From positions 49,006 to 113,005 of the forward strand of contig QFWS01000009.1 in NCBI GenBank assembly GCA_003144015.1: a stretch of DNA of 64,000 nucleotides, written 5' to 3'. The notes beneath the pieces were generated by a model. That model was not told the DNA's origin and ran no database searches. It saw nothing but the letters and a program-made list of their open reading frames with translations. Shown in pieces: positions 8,902 through 19,074 of the stretch; within the stretch, counting starts at the first letter, position 1; each line of letters starts with the position of its first letter. A program made the translations under genes and the position numbers. This DNA comes from Flavobacteriaceae bacterium LYZ1037. GTDB taxonomy: Bacteria > Bacteroidota > Bacteroidia > Flavobacteriales > Flavobacteriaceae.

Positions 8902-11900
8902 TTAAAATCCAAACCCAAGTCCAAAAGCAACACGCATGCCATCCACAGAATGAAAGGCTCCTAAATTGGCAGATATAACGTCTATGCCATTAATAAAGAA
9001 ACCTCCTCCATAGGTGTTATGCCATTTTTTAGAACTATCATCTTCCATCCAAACTCGACCATAATCAAAACTTCCATATACACCCATTTTTATTGGAATA
9101 ATGGGTGTTTTTATACGACTAAAGCTATAGCGTACATCGGTATTTTGATAAATAGAATTTTTAGCTGTGAAGCGTTGATTTCTAAATCCACGAAGACCAT
9201 CTTCACCACCAATAGAGGCAGCTTGATAAAATTCGAAACCATCACCAAAATTTATATGACTTTTCACTTTAGAAGCTAACACCAAACGTCCGGAAGGATT
9301 TAATTTTCTTGCAATTCCTAATTCTGAAATAAGATAGCCAAAACTACGTTTGCTTACATCTACATTATCCTTAAAACCAGCTTCAAGCGAAAAAATCAAA
9401 CCATTGGTTGGATAGGCCTTATTATCATAATTAGTATAATCATATTTAGCACTTACACCAATAAAATGTTCTTCATCGAATATGTTATCTGGGAGAATGA
9501 TGTTATTAGACACATAGCGATTATCTGTATTATGAATTTCATTGATTTCATAACTCACTCCCATATGAATGATGCTTCCCCGTTTTGAATTCCAAATTAA
9601 CTGTGGACTTATAGTAAACATTCTAGTTTTAACTCTATTATAATCCATACCAAGCGCATCGTCGAAATTCTTTGTTTCATTTCCATAACCAAAGAAGTTG
9701 ATACTATAATTGGGACTTTGGAAATGAGACTCTAAACCAAAATTTAAATTTCCCACCACATTTGCAAATTCTCCATTGTAGTTTATTTCATAACCATTGG
9801 TTGCAAAAAAATAAGCTCCTTTTATTTTGTGTTGCGATGTGAAAGGATTTCTTTCAAAGCCATATACGGTATAGGTATTAGCAAAACCTAATTTTAATCC
9901 ATCGTCTGGGTTGGCCCCTAAGAGAGGAAGAAATTGGTTGTGATTGTTCCTTACCTTTCTATAGTCGTACACATTGGTATTATAGTCGTCTGTTAATTTA
10001 ATCTTTGTTTTATTTGCTTGGGTTACATTATTTTTCTTCGACTTATAATCGTAAATAACAATGTTTTTTCCATGTTCTACTTTATAATCGTCATTATTTT
10101 GTCCGCCAATTAAACGAATTTTAATTTTAGAAATTTTTCCTTGTACTTCAAAACTATCGGTATCATCTAAACCATATATCCAGATTTCTTTAGTGGATGT
10201 AGGTTCGTAGGTTTTATGATGAAAGCGATCTTTTATAGTATCATCTTTTTTACGAAATAAGGACACTTCAACAGCTCCTTTTTCTAATGCCTTAACAAGA
10301 ATATAGTCGTCTTTATTTGTAGCGGTTAAAACAGCTTTTTTACTAATTAACTTAAAATATCTATCAGAAATGTGCTGGAGATTCTTTCGTCGATCTTTTA
10401 AAATATTCTTAATTTCTACAAGCGTTTCAACATCTACTTCTTTCGGCATATACTCAAAAGCTTGATCTATAACCTCATCTGTTATTTGAGACTGAATCCA
10501 TTGTACTTGTTCATCCCAAATAGTTTTACTAGAATCTGTAATAAAAGCAACATCTAAAGGGAATACAGAAACATTAAACCCTTTCACATCTTTCAAATCT
10601 GGTTCATATTTTCTAAATTTTCTAGCTGCAGGAATAAGCTTCACTCCTGCTCCAAATATAAATCCATCAGACATTCTAGAGAAGGCCAAATCCCTATCTC
10701 TTGGCAAAGGTTTATATACTGTTTTTTGATTTTCTTCAAACACCATCCAACGCCATTGGTCTTGATGTCTATCGGCATCTCCAATTAACATATCAAATAA
10801 ACGCGCTTTAACAAATTCAATTTCATCAATCACTTTGGACTCATCACTTAACACTTCATCTAACATATCAATTGTGCTAACAATCTCTCCGGTGAAGTTT
10901 CCTGAAGCTAATGCTATATGTCCATCGGAAGCATGCTCTTCAAAAAGGTACAATTCATCTCCAAAATCTTCATTAAACAACCCTAGAGCATCTTGTTTAG
11001 GAATGTAATATAGTTTGGGGTTTAAATGCGATAAATTGATAGCGTCTGATAATGTAGCAAGTGTAAAAGGTGCGTAAGGATGTGCGCCTGTAAAAACATC
11101 TTCAATTAAATCTTCGGAAGCCGTATCTTTAAACTGCCCTTCTACATATTGGTCTTTAAAAATTGCTGCTTGTAAAAACTGGTCTGCTTGCTTTTTTATG
11201 GCACGCATAACATAGCGTTTTCCGTCTGAAGTTTTTAAATGTAGACTTTTCGACTGTGTTCCACCTCCTTTTCGAAAAGGAATTAACCCTCCCATTAACG
11301 TATCTAAATAAACAACTTGAGCAGAAATGGATGTGCTATAATCATCTCGATATCTTTTTCCCCAAAGAAACTTATGAAAACTTGATTTGTCGGTTTCCTC
11401 TTTTGTATAAATTGAAGCATTTATAAAAGTTGAGTCCATTTTAGCATATGTGAATTCAGACATGACTTCAGGCTTCTTTATTTGCTTAAAAAACTCTACT
11501 TGCTCTGTGTTTGAATTAACAAACTGAACATCTACAGCCTTATCTTTAGAGATGTTAAGCACTGCATAACCGGGAACTGAATGCCCGTAATTATTGGAAT
11601 CACGCATTCTAATTGGTGTTGTTTTAGATCCAGCACCACTTATAATCTGTACAATATTATCAAACTCTAAATACTGTAAACTGTGCTCATGCCCTGAAAG
11701 AAAAATAACGTTTTCATTTTGCTGAGCAGCAGCTATTAAATTTTTCCTTAATTCATTATAAAATTGGTTTGAAAAATCGGCATTAACAATGCCACTTGTT
11801 GATCTAATAACATTTTTAATAGTACCAAGAACTGGCAACGGACTCATGTGTTCTTTAACATCATATCGGCCATTATGTGGCCCTTGGCTATGCATGGGAT

Positions 11901-12567
11901 GATGAATGGCTACTAAGGTTATTTTTCCTCTAGCTTTTTTTATTTCGCTTCTAAATTCGTCTAAAAAATCTGTTCTGGTTTTTAATTCGCAATCTTCATT
12001 GATGGTTGGATGATTGTTCCAATTAGTAATGTACCAATGAGAATCAACAATTAATAATACCGTATCATCATTCAAATTAACTCTCTTAATGGCACAGCCA
12101 TTTTCTGGTTGAAACGTATTTTTACCTAAGGCAGTTTCTACCATTTTTTCTTGGAGTTTTAACCCTTTTAAACCACTATACCAATCGTGATTACCAGGTA
12201 CAAAATATACCTGTCCAGGAAAGGTTTTAGCAACATCTAATTGTAAATTTAAAGCCGTTTCAGCATCTTTAATAGCTTTTTCTCCTTTTAACGGAATTCC
12301 TTTAGGATATATATTGTCTCCTAAAAATAAAAGCAAATCGTTTTTATCTGCTTTTTTAAATTGGTTTTGTAGTTTCCCTAATGTTTTAGGAGGCGTCCCA
12401 TCTTCATTAGGCATACCAGCATCTCCAATTAAAAAAATATTAGTTGTTTCTTTATTTATTTGTTCTAGTTCTAGTTTATTTACATTAGAATTATGTGGCT
12501 TATAAGTAGCACAACCACTTAAAATCAATATCATAGTAATAAAACCAACTAATATATTTCTTTTCAT
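8902..12567 (-). CDS. Calcineurin-like metallophosphoesterase lipoprotein fused to an Omp85-like surface-antigen barrel
   Basis: 1221 aa. Lipoprotein signal with lipobox LSGC (Cys19). Residues 40-350 contain all calcineurin phosphoesterase motifs: GDAGMP, FLGDNIYP, GNHDW, IHHPMHS and SGHEHSLQ, consistent with a two-metal active site. The middle (about 420-780) has a Bacteroidetes-conserved segment (RYVMRAIKKQ, GDADRHQDQWRW, RDRDLAFSR) that resembles a kinase-like fold, though this is uncertain. From about 870 it becomes a beta-barrel ending HSVDGMRVAFGLGFGF, typical of the bacterial surface antigen (Omp85/BamA) family. It is the last gene of an operon, 17 bp after the GAF protein. It is probably an outer-membrane phosphoesterase; the substrate is unknown. 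Confidence 0.85.
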   Translation of the reverse strand: MKRNILVGFITMILILSGCATYKPHNSNVNKLELEQINKETTNIFLIGDAGMPNEDGTPPKTLGKLQNQFKKADKNDLLLFLGDNIYPKGIPLKGEKAIKDAETALNLQLDVAKTFPGQVYFVPGNHDWYSGLKGLKLQEKMVETALGKNTFQPENGCAIKRVNLNDDTVLLIVDSHWYITNWNNHPTINEDCELKTRTDFLDEFRSEIKKARGKITLVAIHHPMHSQGPHNGRYDVKEHMSPLPVLGTIKNVIRSTSGIVNADFSNQFYNELRKNLIAAAQQNENVIFLSGHEHSLQYLEFDNIVQIISGAGSKTTPIRMRDSNNYGHSVPGYAVLNISKDKAVDVQFVNSNTEQVEFFKQIKKPEVMSEFTYAKMDSTFINASIYTKEETDKSSFHKFLWGKRYRDDYSTSISAQVVYLDTLMGGLIPFRKGGGTQSKSLHLKTSDGKRYVMRAIKKQADQFLQAAIFKDQYVEGQFKDTASEDLIEDVFTGAHPYAPFTLATLSDAINLSHLNPKLYYIPKQDALGLFNEDFGDELYLFEEHASDGHIALASGNFTGEIVSTIDMLDEVLSDESKVIDEIEFVKARLFDMLIGDADRHQDQWRWMVFEENQKTVYKPLPRDRDLAFSRMSDGFIFGAGVKLIPAARKFRKYEPDLKDVKGFNVSVFPLDVAFITDSSKTIWDEQVQWIQSQITDEVIDQAFEYMPKEVDVETLVEIKNILKDRRKNLQHISDRYFKLISKKAVLTATNKDDYILVKALEKGAVEVSLFRKKDDTIKDRFHHKTYEPTSTKEIWIYGLDDTDSFEVQGKISKIKIRLIGGQNNDDYKVEHGKNIVIYDYKSKKNNVTQANKTKIKLTDDYNTNVYDYRKVRNNHNQFLPLLGANPDDGLKLGFANTYTVYGFERNPFTSQHKIKGAYFFATNGYEINYNGEFANVVGNLNFGLESHFQSPNYSINFFGYGNETKNFDDALGMDYNRVKTRMFTISPQLIWNSKRGSIIHMGVSYEINEIHNTDNRYVSNNIILPDNIFDEEHFIGVSAKYDYTNYDNKAYPTNGLIFSLEAGFKDNVDVSKRSFGYLISELGIARKLNPSGRLVLASKVKSHINFGDGFEFYQAASIGGEDGLRGFRNQRFTAKNSIYQNTDVRYSFSRIKTPIIPIKMGVYGSFDYGRVWMEDDSSKKWHNTYGGGFFINGIDVISANLGAFHSVDGMRVAFGLGFGF

Positions 12568-12584
12568 TTTATAACTCTATGCAA

Positions 12585-14936
12585 TTAAACGGCCTGTATG
12601 TCCTCTAGTGTAAAAAGGTCAGATACTTTTTGAAGTTCTTTATTTAAATCTACGCGAATAGCTTTCAAACCACTTGCTCCTTGTAATTCTTCTACTTCAA
12701 GTAATTCTATGTTCTGTCCGATATAATTTTTTGCTTGTAGAAACTCAAAATAAGACAAATACTCTCGCTCGATAGCTTTACTAGAATAAACAACACTCAG
12801 CTTGTGGGCTTGTGTTAAACGTTCATTGGTGTTTTTGATATGTGCTTTATCTATTCGTTTTTTTATCATTTCGTATCGCACATTATAAGCTCCATCTACA
12901 TCAAACTGTTTTTCATCTATTCGATATCGAATGGTAATAGGCTCATCGTACGCTAAGATTAAAGATGCAACTTCAAGTTGTAATGGAAACTCTTTTTGTT
13001 TTTCATAATACATGGCTTCCATTTCACAAGTTACTTGAAGTTGCCATAAACGCAGATTATATAACACGGTTGGATGAAAGTTAAATTGCTTTGTAATAGA
13101 TTGTCCGATATATAAATTGTGCTCAACGCCATCTGTGTTAAACTTTTCGAAATAATGAGGGAAAATAGCCTGAGCTTTTATTTGTTGTTTTTCTAGAAAT
13201 GTAGCCAATGCTTTATTTCCCATTTTAATGGTCTCATCATAAGCTTTTCTAGCATCATACAAGCTATTAGTGGTCTTGTCTATGGATTTTAGAAATTCTT
13301 CTAAATCATTTTTATTTTTGGAATTACTTTGAAAATGTTTAAATAAAGGAATGAGTTGTTTATCAAAAAACAAATTAATTTCTTGTTCTGAATTGGTGTT
13401 GAAATTTTCTTTCAAGTCGAATAAATAATTATCTATTTGAAAGATTAACTGCTCGTAGAATGGTAAGTTTATTTTCGTTCTATCTCTAAGTATTTGTTTG
13501 CTTATTTCTAACTGCTTTGTTAAATCTAATTGAATGGCTTCGTTTCTGGCATTCGAAGAACCAACCACATCAACTTGTCCAAAAAGTGGTACCACATCTT
13601 TAAAAACAATTTCATGAAAAACAGGGTTTTCTCCATAATTCCTTTCTTGAATATACAGTTCTGCTTCTTCTTGAAAACGCCATTGTACAGAAGGATGTAT
13701 TGCTGTACATTCTTGCTGTATTACAGCACTAATTTCGTTTTGATATTCTGAAAATGTACGTCTAGAATAACTTAAAATAAACGGCATAATGGTATCTAAC
13801 TTTACCATGTTAATGGCATTTAACTGGTTTGGCTTAAATGCTGCCAATTCCACAATAAAACCCAATTCCCCATTAATGGGAATAGGAATTAAAGCCACAC
13901 TTTTCAAGCCTCTTTCCAATAAAATTTTACTTAACCTGTTCCCTTTGGTTTGTTTGTGATAGGTTTCAACATTTGCAATAATGGACGGTTTACAGTCTTT
14001 AAACAATTCGTTGTTGATATGGGAGCAGGCGTATTTTCCAACAGACATATGTTCATCTGGCAATAGGGTAAGCATATCAAAATTCTTGTCAAAAGGTGGC
14101 GTAATCATGTTTTCTAACACGCTATAACTTCCAACTTGTAAATCTGGAATATTGAAGATGCGCCTAATGTCCTGAAGAAGGTGTTGAAAACTTTCTGTGT
14201 TGGGTTCAATTAAGTGCGTTTTAAAATCGTCTATACGTTCATCTAAAGAGGTGTCAATTAAGCTTACTATTCCAAACCCTTCAATAGTCCAAGAATTTTT
14301 AGGAAAATACTTTTCCCAAATTTCAAATTTATCGGCATGACTTAATAATTCATCTAAAATTTCATTGGTAATTTCTATGGCATTTTTGTTCGGATAAATA
14401 TCAATAAAGTCTGCATTAAAAGCCACACGGTATCTTTTCCTTTCCCCATTCTTATCCGTAATCGATAAAGTTTTTGGTCTTTCGAAATCTACTTGATATT
14501 TATAATAAACATTTAATATAATAGCATATATAAATAAATCTAACGAGTCTTCATAATCTTTATAAAGGTCATAAAAAATATTTTCATCCGTATTTGCCCT
14601 ATTTATAATGTTTTGCAATCTGGAGCTACAAAAAAATATCTCATTTGTATAAGGGGTTACAGCTGCTTTTATTTCGTTTTGCGTTAAAGCTGTTGGAAAT
14701 ATAAAGGACATTACCTGATCTAAAATAGCCTTTTTGCTAAAGAAGTCTTGTATTGAGTCTGTTCCTGTTGTCAAAGTGGGATGCTCTTTTAAAAGATCTA
14801 AAGCTTGCTTGGCCTGTGCTTGAATAGTTAAATTATTTGAATCTAATAATTTTTCAAGCTTTTCCTTTAACAAACGTAAAGACATAATTACTTTAAATGG
14901 TCCTTTATTTCTTATTTTCATTGGTTTGTTTTTCAT
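12585..14936 (-). CDS. GAF-domain-type large cytosolic protein
   Basis: 783 aa with no signal peptide or membrane segment. Residues about 270-410 (ITPPFDKNFDMLTLLPDEHM to VALIPIPINGELGFIVEL) fit a GAF-type ligand sensor. The rest is helical with repeated acidic/basic stretches and matches a Flavobacteria family usually named only GAF domain-containing. I see no catalytic cyclase, kinase or output motif. It begins 5 bp after the HD-PycTM gene and ends 17 bp before the phosphoesterase, so the three are one operon. A role as nucleotide sensor for the neighbouring membrane protein is inference. Met6 or Met18 are alternative starts; the first ATG suits the tight spacing. Confidence 0.75.
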   Translation of the reverse strand: MKNKPMKIRNKGPFKVIMSLRLLKEKLEKLLDSNNLTIQAQAKQALDLLKEHPTLTTGTDSIQDFFSKKAILDQVMSFIFPTALTQNEIKAAVTPYTNEIFFCSSRLQNIINRANTDENIFYDLYKDYEDSLDLFIYAIILNVYYKYQVDFERPKTLSITDKNGERKRYRVAFNADFIDIYPNKNAIEITNEILDELLSHADKFEIWEKYFPKNSWTIEGFGIVSLIDTSLDERIDDFKTHLIEPNTESFQHLLQDIRRIFNIPDLQVGSYSVLENMITPPFDKNFDMLTLLPDEHMSVGKYACSHINNELFKDCKPSIIANVETYHKQTKGNRLSKILLERGLKSVALIPIPINGELGFIVELAAFKPNQLNAINMVKLDTIMPFILSYSRRTFSEYQNEISAVIQQECTAIHPSVQWRFQEEAELYIQERNYGENPVFHEIVFKDVVPLFGQVDVVGSSNARNEAIQLDLTKQLEISKQILRDRTKINLPFYEQLIFQIDNYLFDLKENFNTNSEQEINLFFDKQLIPLFKHFQSNSKNKNDLEEFLKSIDKTTNSLYDARKAYDETIKMGNKALATFLEKQQIKAQAIFPHYFEKFNTDGVEHNLYIGQSITKQFNFHPTVLYNLRLWQLQVTCEMEAMYYEKQKEFPLQLEVASLILAYDEPITIRYRIDEKQFDVDGAYNVRYEMIKKRIDKAHIKNTNERLTQAHKLSVVYSSKAIEREYLSYFEFLQAKNYIGQNIELLEVEELQGASGLKAIRVDLNKELQKVSDLFTLEDIQAV

Positions 14937-14941
14937 TAATA

Positions 14942-16108
14942 TTAGGCAGAAAAATATATATAATAACTATAAATAAATGCTGCTGCCGAAATAACTATCC
15001 CGAACATAAAAACGGTATAAGTAATACGTAATAATTTATATTTTCTATTAAGGACTAATCCTAAATAATATAAATCTTTAGTAAGGGAATTATATAAAGT
15101 TTCATCGTTATCCATTAAGTAGTCGATTCCCCATTCAAAATCTTTCAAACTCATTTTATGAAAGTTTCCAAAAAAGAGAATATTGGTTTTTTTCTCTCTT
15201 ATCATCTCTTTTGTAATGGCTACATTAGATATCTTTGGACGTGTAGATAAAACGGATAACACAACTGAAGCCACACTAAACAACATTAATATTAAGGTTG
15301 GATATACTAGAAATAAATTAGATGGACTATCTAGTTTTGGAATTAGGTTAGATAATGCAACCGAAATAATTATGGCATTGACAGAAAGTAAAATATTGGC
15401 TTTAGTATCTGCTATGGCACTTAATTCAATGTGATTCTTTAATTGTACACGAAACATGGTTTCTACACCTCTACCAAATCTTGTGTTTTTTTCTTTTTTG
15501 TTCTCTTTAGCAGAAAGTTTGTCTATTTTCTTTTGAATTTCTAATTGGTTTATTTCCTTGTTAGGCTGCCAAAGCTGTTTGGCTGAGCTTGAATAAAACA
15601 AATGATTTTTAAGAAAATTAAGGTTTTGTTTCATCCATTCTATTTCGGACAGATGATTTTGATTTTTGGCATTCATTTCTTTGAGTAAATTCTCAGAAAT
15701 ATCTAAAAATTCCTCGGAAGCTACATGACCACAATCGGCATCCTTAATAATTCCCTCTAATTTGTCTTTTGGTATATACTCATTATTTGTAGCTAGAATT
15801 AATTGCTCAACCAGGTTTAACATACCTTCAGACACATCTTGTTGCTTTAAAAAAGCATGAGCAATTTTTACACTTTCTTCTTCATGACCTTTATCTGTAA
15901 AGATATAACCTGTATCATGAAACCATGCTGCAGCCAACAAAGCAGTGGTTTCCTGCTCTGTACACGCTTCTAACTTTGCTAAATCTCTTGTGTTAGATAC
16001 CACACGTCTTGTATGAATGGCGTTGTGGTAATAGTTTATAGGTGAAAGCTGTTTGTTTAACAGTTCTGCTACATATATTTCTACCTGAAGTAAAAGCTCT
16101 TCTTTCAT
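14942..16108 (-). CDS. HD phosphohydrolase domain fused to Pycsar-effector-type membrane domain (PycTM)
   Basis: 388 aa. The N-terminal 180 residues are an HD domain with metal ligands visible: His32 (NAIHTRRV), His64-Asp65 (WFHDTGY), His75 (KGHEEES) and Asp123 or Asp125 (KDADCGH). From about 211 comes the PycTM signature (RGVETMFR, LKNHIELSAIADTKANILLS) followed by two hydrophobic spans near 241-290 and one near 360-385. PycTM proteins are the membrane-disrupting effectors of Pycsar cCMP/cUMP defence. HD-fused versions are chromosomal in many Bacteroidetes. No pyrimidine cyclase lies nearby. The HD part could degrade a cyclic nucleotide or act as a metal-dependent sensor (inference). It leads a three-gene operon with a -7 box at 16113-16120. 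Confidence 0.85.
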   Translation of the reverse strand: MKEELLLQVEIYVAELLNKQLSPINYYHNAIHTRRVVSNTRDLAKLEACTEQETTALLAAAWFHDTGYIFTDKGHEEESVKIAHAFLKQQDVSEGMLNLVEQLILATNNEYIPKDKLEGIIKDADCGHVASEEFLDISENLLKEMNAKNQNHLSEIEWMKQNLNFLKNHLFYSSSAKQLWQPNKEINQLEIQKKIDKLSAKENKKEKNTRFGRGVETMFRVQLKNHIELSAIADTKANILLSVNAIIISVALSNLIPKLDSPSNLFLVYPTLILMLFSVASVVLSVLSTRPKISNVAITKEMIREKKTNILFFGNFHKMSLKDFEWGIDYLMDNDETLYNSLTKDLYYLGLVLNRKYKLLRITYTVFMFGIVISAAAFIYSYYIYFSA

Positions 16109-16112
16109 ATTA

Positions 16113-16120
16113 CAAATTTA
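16113..16120 (-). promoter_or_regulatory. -7 promoter element TAAATTTG for the HD-PycTM operon
   Basis: On the minus strand the octamer TAAATTTG matches the Bacteroidetes -7 consensus TAnnTTTG and ends 4 bp before the ATG at 16108, so the mRNA would be leaderless or nearly so. The -33 element is not obvious. Confidence 0.5.
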
Positions 16121-16302
16121 CATAGTTTAAGTGATGCATAAAACGAACCTCACCTTTAAATAACTTTAAAAGTGATAGCGTTCTCTAAAATACTATAAAT
16201 AGGAATGAAATGAAATAGCATTCCAAAATTGTTTTTTACTCTTTACAAATTCATTAGACGAAATAGATTCTAAAAACTTATAAAATGAGGAAAAATAGCA
16301 GA

Positions 16303-16334
16303 TAAAAAAGAGCTCCACATAGAGCTCTTTTTAT
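16303..16334. terminator. Rho-independent terminator of the copper cluster
   Basis: AAAAAGAGCTC (16305-16315) pairs with GAGCTCTTTTT (16322-16332) around a 6-nt loop. It lies about 20 bp after the stop of the HMA lipoprotein and closes the minus-strand copper-export cluster. Confidence 0.8.
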
Positions 16335-16354
16335 TAATATACAAATGATTTTAA

Positions 16355-16780
16355 TTAATGGGCAACTGCTTTTACTTCTCCAGATTGGTTCATTTCCATA
16401 TCGTGATCGTATTTACAACAGCCTGGTAAATTTTCATACGCATCTAGATTGCCAGTTGCTTTTTCTGTATCGTATCCAGAAGCAGCAATGGCGTTATGAA
16501 TGGCCATAGCATCCGTTTTAGTATCATCAAAAGATACATCTATTTTCTTTTTGTCTACATCCCAATTAGCACTGCTAACGCCTTCTACGCTATTAGCGGC
16601 TTTTTCAATTGTGGTTTTACACATACCACAATTACCTCTAACACCAAATGACAAATCTGCCATTGTTATTTCTTGAGATACTTCAGTTGTAGTTGTTTCA
16701 ACTTCTTGTTTCGCTTCGTTTTTACAACTTGTTAAACCCATTGCAGCTATTAAAGCTACACTTAAAATTACTCTGTTCAT
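16355..16780 (-). CDS. HMA-domain lipoprotein, periplasmic copper-binding candidate
   Basis: 141 aa. Lipoprotein signal with lipobox LTSC (Cys19). Residues about 40-115 form a heavy-metal-associated domain in which the usual GMTCxxC is GNCGMCKTTIEKA, keeping the CxxC pair. The tail (PGCCKYDHDMEMN) adds a second Cys/His/Met cluster. It is the last gene of the copper cluster, 34 bp after the adaptor gene, and probably buffers or passes Cu(I) to the efflux pump at the membrane surface (inference from context). Confidence 0.85.
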   Translation of the reverse strand: MNRVILSVALIAAMGLTSCKNEAKQEVETTTTEVSQEITMADLSFGVRGNCGMCKTTIEKAANSVEGVSSANWDVDKKKIDVSFDDTKTDAMAIHNAIAASGYDTEKATGNLDAYENLPGCCKYDHDMEMNQSGEVKAVAH

Positions 16781-16814
16781 GTTTAAATATTTAATTGTTA
16801 ATTATTGATTCTAT

Positions 16815-18584
16815 TTACTCAATTACTTGTTTTACTTCCCCACAAGTTAACATGGCGTTTCCAAAATAAGGATTGAATACTTTTTCTTCTTTACTTAACC
16901 AGTAGCCTCCTGTGTTATTATCGACCATAGGACAAAATTGATGGTAGACTTTTTCATTGATACCAAAAACTTCTATAGCGTTTGTTAAGTGGGAAGACAG
17001 ACTTTTAAAGTATGTTCTTTGTTCTTTAATTTTTGAACTCTTTGAAATTGATGTGGCTGATGCTTTTATTTCATTTTCTAACAACATCCAATGATGATGT
17101 GTCTCTTCATATTTCAATAGTTTCATATCTACTTTAGAAATATTTCTTAATAGGTTTTCTGATGCTGTTTTTACTTTTTTTGAATCATCTTTAACCAAAG
17201 CGTCTTTTAATTGAATATAATCGTTAAAAACAACTTTTAATTGATTTTTAAATTCATCAGAAACCTTTACTCTTTCATTTAAATTAAAATGATTCTCTTC
17301 TGAATCTTCAACACCAACATGTCCTTCGTGACCAGTTGCTGCTTTAGCTCCTTCTTTATTCATCATAGACTTTTTTCCTTGCAATTGTGCTGCTGCATCT
17401 ACAGTAAATGTGCCATTGGTAACCACTTCGTCACCATCAAATAAACCTTCTGTAATATCATAAACATCGCCATTCTTTGTACCTAAAGTCACCTCACGCA
17501 TTTCAAAGATTGGTTCGTTAGGGTTTGTTTTTACATAAACTAACGAACGATTTCCCGTCCAAAGTATGGCGGTTGCAGGAATCATGAGTGTCGTTTTAGC
17601 AACTTCTTTCGGCACCTCTAACTTTCCGGTTACAAACATTCCTGGTTTTAATAAATCGTCTTTATTATTTAAAGTTGCCCTAACAGCAACAGTTCTAGAC
17701 TTTGTATCTAAAACAGGGTTTATAAAAGAAACTTTAGCATCAAACTCTATTTTAGGATAGGCATTGGAAGTCACTTTTATAGTTTGTCCTTCTTTTAGTT
17801 GTGAAATTTGATTTTCATAACTGTCAAACATGGCCCAAACAGTTCCTAGGTCGCTTACTTTTACAATGGGTTGTCCTTGTTTTACGTAATCACCTTCCTC
17901 CACCATTTTTTGCGAAACAGTTCCTGAAACCGTTGCATAAATTGGAAAGTTTTCTCTCACTTTTCCTGAATTTTCAATTTGACTGATTTGAGCATCAGAG
18001 AGTTTCCAAAGTTTTAGTTTGTTACGTACTGCCTTATACAAAGCAGGTTGGGTTGCTTTCATACTAGAAGCTGTTAGTAATTCTTGCTGTGCAGCAACCA
18101 AGTTTGGCGCATAAATTGTAGCCAAAAGTTGACCTTTACGAACTTCTTCTCCAGTGAAATTGACATTTAGTTTTTCTATACGTCCTTCAAAATAACTTGC
18201 TTGTACAGCATTCGCTTCCTCATTAGCCATTATTTTTCCTGATAGGGATAATTGGTTGGCATCTGTTCTAGTTGCATCTCCAACTATTGTTGTTTGAATG
18301 TTTGCTAGAGCCATAGCATTTTCTGTCATTTTTATTTCATTCAAGGCAAGACCTTCCTCTCCAGAATCGGCAGAAATTAAATCCATCCCGCAAATAGGAC
18401 AATCGCCAGGTTCGGGTTGCATAATTTGGGGATGCATGGAACAGGTCCACATTTGGAGCGTTTCTGCTACTTCCTCGTGATTGTGTTCTGTTGCATTATT
18501 CGATGTACCTCCAAACATAAACCAACCGAAAAGGATGCCTATGGCAAGTAAACCAATATATATGACTATTTTATTATTTTTCAT
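16815..18584 (-). CDS. cusB: CusB-type efflux RND periplasmic adaptor with heavy-metal-binding and DUF3347-like modules
   Basis: 589 aa. N-terminal membrane anchor at residues 6-24. A heavy-metal-binding motif follows (WTCSMHPQIMQ, then GDCPICGMDL, about 45-69). The adaptor core has hairpin, lipoyl-like and beta-barrel parts (GRIEKLNVNFTGEEV, YATVSGTVSQKMVEEGDYV, GMFVTGKLEVPK). From about 430 a DUF3347-like helical domain ends with CPMVDNNTGGYWLS and a final Cys (LTCGEV), offering extra Cu ligands. It would link CusA in the inner membrane with CusC in the outer membrane. Its start overlaps the DUF305 gene by 11 bp, so translation is coupled. Confidence 0.9.
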   Translation of the reverse strand: MKNNKIVIYIGLLAIGILFGWFMFGGTSNNATEHNHEEVAETLQMWTCSMHPQIMQPEPGDCPICGMDLISADSGEEGLALNEIKMTENAMALANIQTTIVGDATRTDANQLSLSGKIMANEEANAVQASYFEGRIEKLNVNFTGEEVRKGQLLATIYAPNLVAAQQELLTASSMKATQPALYKAVRNKLKLWKLSDAQISQIENSGKVRENFPIYATVSGTVSQKMVEEGDYVKQGQPIVKVSDLGTVWAMFDSYENQISQLKEGQTIKVTSNAYPKIEFDAKVSFINPVLDTKSRTVAVRATLNNKDDLLKPGMFVTGKLEVPKEVAKTTLMIPATAILWTGNRSLVYVKTNPNEPIFEMREVTLGTKNGDVYDITEGLFDGDEVVTNGTFTVDAAAQLQGKKSMMNKEGAKAATGHEGHVGVEDSEENHFNLNERVKVSDEFKNQLKVVFNDYIQLKDALVKDDSKKVKTASENLLRNISKVDMKLLKYEETHHHWMLLENEIKASATSISKSSKIKEQRTYFKSLSSHLTNAIEVFGINEKVYHQFCPMVDNNTGGYWLSKEEKVFNPYFGNAMLTCGEVKQVIE

Positions 18585-19056
18585 TTTCTAATCGATTTAT
18601 CATGACTTTCATTTGTTCTATTTCTTTTCGTTGAGCTTCAATAATATCTTCTGCTAATTTTTTAACCTCTGGATCTTTAATATCTGCTCTCTCACTGGTT
18701 AATATGGCTATTGAGTGATGCGGAATCATACCTTTTAACCAAAGTAGGTCACCAACAACAGGTTTTTGGACTCTTACCAAACCTAATGCGCATACAAAAA
18801 GCACTAAACTACCAATTAATATGGCTATGTTCTTTTTTTTATTTTGATACATGTTCCGCATAAAAAACCACATGATGACTGCCATTGTTGAAATCCCTAA
18901 ACACACCATATAAAACCGAGTCATACTAAAATAAACATGATCAGTTTCATAGGTGTTGAGGTACATGGTTATGTACATGGCTATAAAAGATAATCCCAAC
19001 ATTAAAAAGAATTTCGTATAATTTCCCTTGTTTGCGTGTTGTTCTGAATGTTCCAT
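18574..19056 (-). CDS. DUF305 family membrane protein
   Basis: 160 aa. Three hydrophobic segments (about 14-33, 45-66, 76-95) precede a short periplasmic or cytosolic domain with the DUF305 signature: LLWLKGMIPHHSIAILTSERADI and IEAQRKEIEQMKVMI. The HH pair and Met residues are typical of DUF305 proteins found beside copper resistance genes. It lies 18 bp after copA and overlaps cusB by 11 bp. A copper-handling role is inferred from position and residue content. Confidence 0.85.
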   Translation of the reverse strand: MEHSEQHANKGNYTKFFLMLGLSFIAMYITMYLNTYETDHVYFSMTRFYMVCLGISTMAVIMWFFMRNMYQNKKKNIAILIGSLVLFVCALGLVRVQKPVVGDLLWLKGMIPHHSIAILTSERADIKDPEVKKLAEDIIEAQRKEIEQMKVMINRLENEK

Positions 19057-19074
19057 AATTGATTGATTTTAGAA

